A stretch of 7,648 nucleotides of DNA from NCBI GenBank assembly GCA_027483425.1, contig JAIXUR010000020.1, positions 1-7,648 on the forward strand, given 5' to 3'. Under the pieces are notes generated by a model, which saw only the letters and a program-made list of their open reading frames with translations, was not told where the DNA came from and ran no database searches. Shown here one piece after another: positions 5,700 to 7,648 of the stretch. A program made the translations under genes and the position numbers. Source of the stretch: Cyanobacteriota bacterium (GTDB lineage Bacteria > Cyanobacteriota > Cyanobacteriia > Phormidesmidales > Phormidesmidaceae). The stretch's first letter is position 1. Every line of letters starts with the position of its first letter.

Positions 5700-7648
5700 C
5701 TACGTGGTTCCACGGGCAGTAGCCGCGTTCTGGAGGTGGGTGGCGATCGCACCCAAAAACTCTTGCTCCAGGTACGGCTTGGAAAAGTAGTCGGTGGCCC
5801 CCAGTTGCAGGGCGAGCCAGCGGTGCTTGTCGTTGCTGCGAGAGGTCAGCATCAGGGTGGGAATTTGGGCCAGGGCCGGGGTTTCGCGACGCACGGTGAG
5901 AAACTCAAAGCCATTCATGTTGGGCATTTCGATGTCGCAGACCACCAGCCCCACGGTGGGGTTTTGGGCCAGTTGTTCGAGGGCGGCTTGGCCATCGCGG
6001 GCCTGGAGTACCCGGTAGCCCGCCCGCTCTAGGGAAATCGCCAGGGTGCGGCGGGAGGTGACGGCGTCGTCTACCACCAGGACGGTGGTAGACGAGTGCA
6101 GGGTGGCCGGGGCCAGGGTGACCGGGGGGGCGGCGATGGCTGGCATCTCTGGGCCGGTGGCTGACGGTCGGCTGAGCAAATTATCCAAAAAGGCCTGACC
6201 ATCGATGACGGGAATCACGCTGCCATCCCCCAGCACGGTGCAGCCGTAGGCGTAGGAGGGTGGGTTGAGGGCCGGGCCAAAGGGTTTGATCACCGATTCC
6301 TGTTCGGTGACCAGGCGATCGACCTGAATGGCAAAGTGGCGACTACCTCGGGCCAAAATCAGCACTGGGGCTTCCCAGTCGGCGGGGGAGGGCACCGCCG
6401 CCAGCACCTGGCTGAGCGGCAATTCGGGTCGCAAACAGCGGTAGGACAGCAGATCGCCGAGGTTATAGAGCGGTACCCGCTGGTCGTGCCAGGTCAGCCA
6501 GGTCTGGTCGGGTTGAGGGTCGAGCTGGGCCGATCGGGGCACCAAAATTTCGGTAATGCTGTCGCTGCGGAAGGCAATGGGGGTAGACCCGACAAAGCAG
6601 ATCAGCAGGTTGACAATGCTGAGGGTCATCGGCAGCGACAGGGTAAATCGAGTCCCTTTCCCTGGCTCCGACTGCACCGTAACGGCACCCTTGAGGCGCT
6701 GCATTTGGTCTCGCACCACGTCTAGGCCCACCCCCCGCCCCGACAGCTCGCTGACCTGCTCGGCGGTGGAGAAGCCGGGCTCAAAAATATAGTGGCAGAG
6801 CTGGTCTGTGGTGGCGGTGCTGGCCTCTGCCGCCGAGAGCCAGTCCAGGTCGATCAGCCGCTGGCGCACCCGCTCTAGGTCTAGGCCACGGCCATCGTCG
6901 CGGACTTCGATTTCGATCTGGCGACCGCGATAGCAGGCTCCCATGGTGATCTGGCCCTGGTCGGGTTTGCCCTGGCTAGCCCGCTCGGCGGCTGGTTCTA
7001 GGCCGTGGTCAAAGCCGTTGCGCAGCAGGTGCAGCAGGGGGGTGTAGAGCTTTTCGAGCACCGCCTTATCCACTAGCAGGGCGGTGCCCTCTAGGGTGAG
7101 CTGGGCCGGTTTGTCGTAGGTATTGGCCAGGTCACGCAGTACCCGAGGAAACCGGTTCAGCACCTGCCCCAGGGGCACCATGCGGGCGTACATCAGGTCA
7201 TCTTGCACCTGGGAGAGCATTTTGCGGTGCTGCCCCAGCAGTTGATCGGACTGGCGGTTAAACAGGATCACATCGGCGGCGGCTTCCTCGAGCTGCACCA
7301 TCTCTTCGAGCAGGGTTTGGGTGTAGGTGTAGAGGGCCGTGTAGGTGTCCATTTCGAGGGAGTCGAAGCCGGGGGGGCGGGTCGGCGCTACGGGGGTAAC
7401 CCCCCCGATCGCAACCGGCTGGCGCTGGCGTTCGGGGGCAATCAAGATTTGATCCGAGATCCCTTGCAACTGCTCGACGGTGGCCCGCACTCGCTCAAAG
7501 CGGCTGACCAGCTCCTTCAGTCCGAGGCGAATTTGGTTGGTTTGCAGGGCCAGACCGTTGCGGTTAATGGTCAGCTCGCCGAGCTGGTTGTCCATGCGGG
7601 CTAGGCGCTGGGTGTCGACTCGGACGGTGAGGCTGGGGGGGAGGGGGG
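5700..7648 (-). CDS. CheA-type hybrid histidine kinase with C-terminal receiver domain (5' partial)
   Basis: Chemotaxis-type sensor kinase of the kind that in cyanobacteria works with methyl-accepting receptors and CheW to control type IV pilus motility or phototaxis (PixL/PilL-like). The frame stays open from the ATG at 7595 to the window edge, and the preceding residues (SLTVRVDTQRLARMDNQLGE) are the normal start of the CheA dimerisation domain, so 7595 is internal. Numbering from that ATG: dimerisation region 1-160; HATPase about 165-325 with N-box HLLRNGFDHG (N193), G1 DDGRG (D233-G237) and G2 GRGVGLD (286-292); CheW-like domain about 330-475; linker 475-503; receiver 504-625 with acidic pair D509/D510, phospho-acceptor D554 in CDIEMPNMNG, the LTSR Thr and the FSKP Lys. 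All catalytic motifs are intact. The histidine phosphotransfer domain must lie to the right of the window, behind a proline-rich linker. The partner receptor and CheW genes are probably further right, upstream on this strand. The specific pathway cannot be assigned from this part. Confidence 0.95.
   Translation of the reverse strand, partial: PLPPSLTVRVDTQRLARMDNQLGELTINRNGLALQTNQIRLGLKELVSRFERVRATVEQLQGISDQILIAPERQRQPVAIGGVTPVAPTRPPGFDSLEMDTYTALYTYTQTLLEEMVQLEEAAADVILFNRQSDQLLGQHRKMLSQVQDDLMYARMVPLGQVLNRFPRVLRDLANTYDKPAQLTLEGTALLVDKAVLEKLYTPLLHLLRNGFDHGLEPAAERASQGKPDQGQITMGACYRGRQIEIEVRDDGRGLDLERVRQRLIDLDWLSAAEASTATTDQLCHYIFEPGFSTAEQVSELSGRGVGLDVVRDQMQRLKGAVTVQSEPGKGTRFTLSLPMTLSIVNLLICFVGSTPIAFRSDSITEILVPRSAQLDPQPDQTWLTWHDQRVPLYNLGDLLSYRCLRPELPLSQVLAAVPSPADWEAPVLILARGSRHFAIQVDRLVTEQESVIKPFGPALNPPSYAYGCTVLGDGSVIPVIDGQAFLDNLLSRPSATGPEMPAIAAPPVTLAPATLHSSTTVLVVDDAVTSRRTLAISLERAGYRVLQARDGQAALEQLAQNPTVGLVVCDIEMPNMNGFEFLTVRRETPALAQIPTLMLTSRSNDKHRWLALQLGATDYFSKPYLEQEFLGAIATHLQNAATARGTT

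Overview
The window reads as an ordinary chromosomal stretch from a GC-rich cyanobacterium. Three things support this. The palindrome GCGATCGC (HIP1) occurs 11 times in 7.6 kb, where about 0.1 copies would be expected by chance. The RuvB protein has the MAIVSS start and the N-terminal extension that I recall from cyanobacterial RuvB. The remaining genes (a hybrid CheA ending in a receiver domain, and a pentapeptide-repeat protein with FP-x-G-[FY] interruptions) are also typical of cyanobacteria. A filamentous Leptolyngbya-like lineage is plausible from GC content and gene types, but this is inference.

Layout. At the left edge, on the + strand, lies the 3' nine-tenths or so of a P2-type (Ca2+-ATPase-like) P-type ATPase (1-2600, 5' end outside the window). 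After a 240-base non-coding gap comes a 70-residue zinc-ribbon protein with a C-terminal membrane helix (2841-3053, +). A 157-base gap follows, carrying a good sigma-70-type promoter (3156-3184) whose spacer holds a perfect inverted repeat. This promoter drives ruvB (3211-4398, +), the Holliday-junction branch-migration motor. The stop codon of ruvB overlaps the stop of a convergent pentapeptide-repeat gene (4395-5453, -) inside the tetranucleotide CTAG. After another 246 non-coding bases comes the 3' part of a CheA-type hybrid histidine kinase (5700-7648, -), cut by the right edge before its phosphotransfer domain.

The genes do not form an obvious single system. They are housekeeping or regulatory units: cation export at a membrane, DNA recombination and repair, and chemotaxis-type signalling that in cyanobacteria usually governs type IV pilus motility. 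The two - strand genes are co-directional but well separated. I see no tRNA, rRNA, CRISPR array, insertion sequence or phage gene. I did not find a convincing undescribed system. The points most worth a second look are the inverted repeat inside the ruvB promoter, which resembles the cyanobacterial LexA box at 12 of 14 positions; the gapless ruvB/pentapeptide convergence; and the small membrane-anchored zinc-ribbon protein.
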